Source of the DNA: Anaerolineales bacterium
GTDB lineage: Bacteria > Chloroflexota > Anaerolineae > Anaerolineales > UBA4823
Length of the DNA stretch: 25,669 nucleotides
Direction of reading: 5' to 3'
Assembly: GCA_022865865.1 (NCBI GenBank)
Contig: JALHTN010000190.1
Location: 1-25,669, forward strand
Each line of letters begins with the position of its first letter. Position 1 is the stretch's first letter. The notes under the pieces are model-generated. The model did no database searches. It saw only the letters and a program-made list of their open reading frames with translations, and was not told where the DNA came from. Shown here in pieces: positions 25,182 to 25,669 of the stretch. The position numbers were made by a program, and so were the translations under genes.

Positions 25182-25669
25182 TGTTTCCCACCATACAAAT
25201 CGGACCGCTTTCTCTCCAGGTTCCTGGTCTGGTGCTTTTAATTGGACTCTGGTTTGGGCTTAGCTTATCTGAACGCCGTGCCCGTCAGCTGGGAGAAAAC
25301 CCTGGTCACCTGTACAATCTGGTCTTCATCGCGCTGATCGCGGGTCTGGTTGGCGCTCGTTTATCCTATGCAGTAACCTATCCTGGTGCATTTTCAGCTA
25401 GTCCCTTGAGCCTGATCTCCATTAATTCTGGATTGCTAGATCCTATTGCAGGAGCGTCACTCGCCGCGGGAGCAGCTGCAATCTATATCTACCGTAAACA
25501 GCTCCCATTGTGGGCAACCCTTGATGCTCTCACCCCACTGTTCGCGGTCATGGCAATTGCCATTGGGGTTTCCCATATGGCTTCTGGAAACGCATTTGGC
25601 AAACCAACTGACTTACCCTTGGGAATTCAACTGTGGGGTGAGATTCGCCATCCAACTCAGATCTATGAG
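25181..25669 (+). CDS. Prolipoprotein diacylglyceryl transferase-like membrane protein (partial)
   Basis: One hundred sixty-three codons are visible before the window ends; the C-terminus is missing. The Lgt-like features are the start FPTIQIGPLSLQVPGLVLL, the segment LVGARLSYAV, and GNAFGKPTDLPLGIQ followed by RHPTQIYE. However, the His-containing Gly-rich loop (GGxxxHGG) is replaced by GLLDPIAGASLAAG, and the signature G-R-x-G-N-x-x-N-G-E is replaced by GVSHMASGNAFG. Thus the residues matching E. coli His-103, Arg-143 and Asn-146 (numbers from memory) appear absent. It is therefore a divergent member, possibly with changed chemistry rather than a standard Lgt. Translational coupling to a TlpA gene and a nearby lipoprotein gene is consistent with a job in envelope lipoprotein handling, but that is inference. 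Confidence 0.8.
   Translation, partial: MFPTIQIGPLSLQVPGLVLLIGLWFGLSLSERRARQLGENPGHLYNLVFIALIAGLVGARLSYAVTYPGAFSASPLSLISINSGLLDPIAGASLAAGAAAIYIYRKQLPLWATLDALTPLFAVMAIAIGVSHMASGNAFGKPTDLPLGIQLWGEIRHPTQIYE

Noticed and set aside
1..25669. General reassignment of TGA to an amino acid
   Set aside because: Several genes end naturally at TGA (for example moxR, the zinc-ribbon gene and both TlpA genes, with neighbours starting right there), so TGA is a normal stop in this genome.
1..25669. CRISPR arrays, tRNA or rRNA genes, insertion sequences
   Set aside because: I saw no spaced direct repeats, no cloverleaf-like or rRNA-like sequence and no transposase-like ORF in the window.

Overview
The window reads as a stretch of a bacterial chromosome of moderate GC, most likely from Chloroflexota, class Anaerolineae. 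That is an inference from the gene mix: twin YfhO-like membrane proteins, a MoxR/DUF58 pair, a C4 zinc-ribbon coiled-coil protein beside a NACHT/HEAT protein, an Lgt-like protein lacking the classical signature, and a glutaredoxin-DUF2085 fusion. No tRNA, rRNA, CRISPR array or insertion sequence was recognised. The first and last genes are cut by the window edges.

Region 1 to 10773 is transcribed leftward. In transcription order it holds a GT-C-like membrane protein, a YfhO-like protein, an orphan OmpR/PhoB-type response regulator with its own promoter and a clear terminator, a second YfhO-like protein, then MoxR ATPase, DUF58 protein and a FAD-dependent amine/amino-acid oxidoreductase packed as an operon. 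Region 10923 to 14128 runs rightward: a CT398/DUF164-type zinc-ribbon protein overlaps a membrane-anchored NACHT/HEAT ATPase by one base. The divergent promoters near 10.8-10.9 kb lie so close to their start codons that both transcripts look leaderless.

Region 20002 to 14167 runs leftward as one long compact cluster: Tat-exported L,D-transpeptidase, CcdA, TlpA-type thioredoxin, glutaredoxin-DUF2085, PgeF/YfiH, YggS, YggT and YggU. A 500-base stretch with no confident gene separates it from the copper operon csoR-copZ-copA (23583 to 20524). That operon has a strong sigma-70-type promoter followed at once by a C-tract/G-tract palindrome that fits a CsoR operator.

The most striking locus is 24424 to 23738: a lipoprotein with a C-terminal thioredoxin domain whose reading frame is interrupted once, by TGA, exactly where the first cysteine of the WCxxC active site belongs (W-TGA-P-R-C). 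The frame then continues through a complete thioredoxin fold. A stem-loop 20 bases after the TGA fits the general bacterial SECIS layout. I read this as a candidate selenocysteine thioredoxin (UxxC). A nonsense mutation or base error is the main alternative. It is divergent from a TlpA gene that overlaps an Lgt-like gene, so this end of the window concerns extracytoplasmic thiol chemistry and lipoproteins. CcdA in the neighbouring cluster could supply electrons to these proteins.
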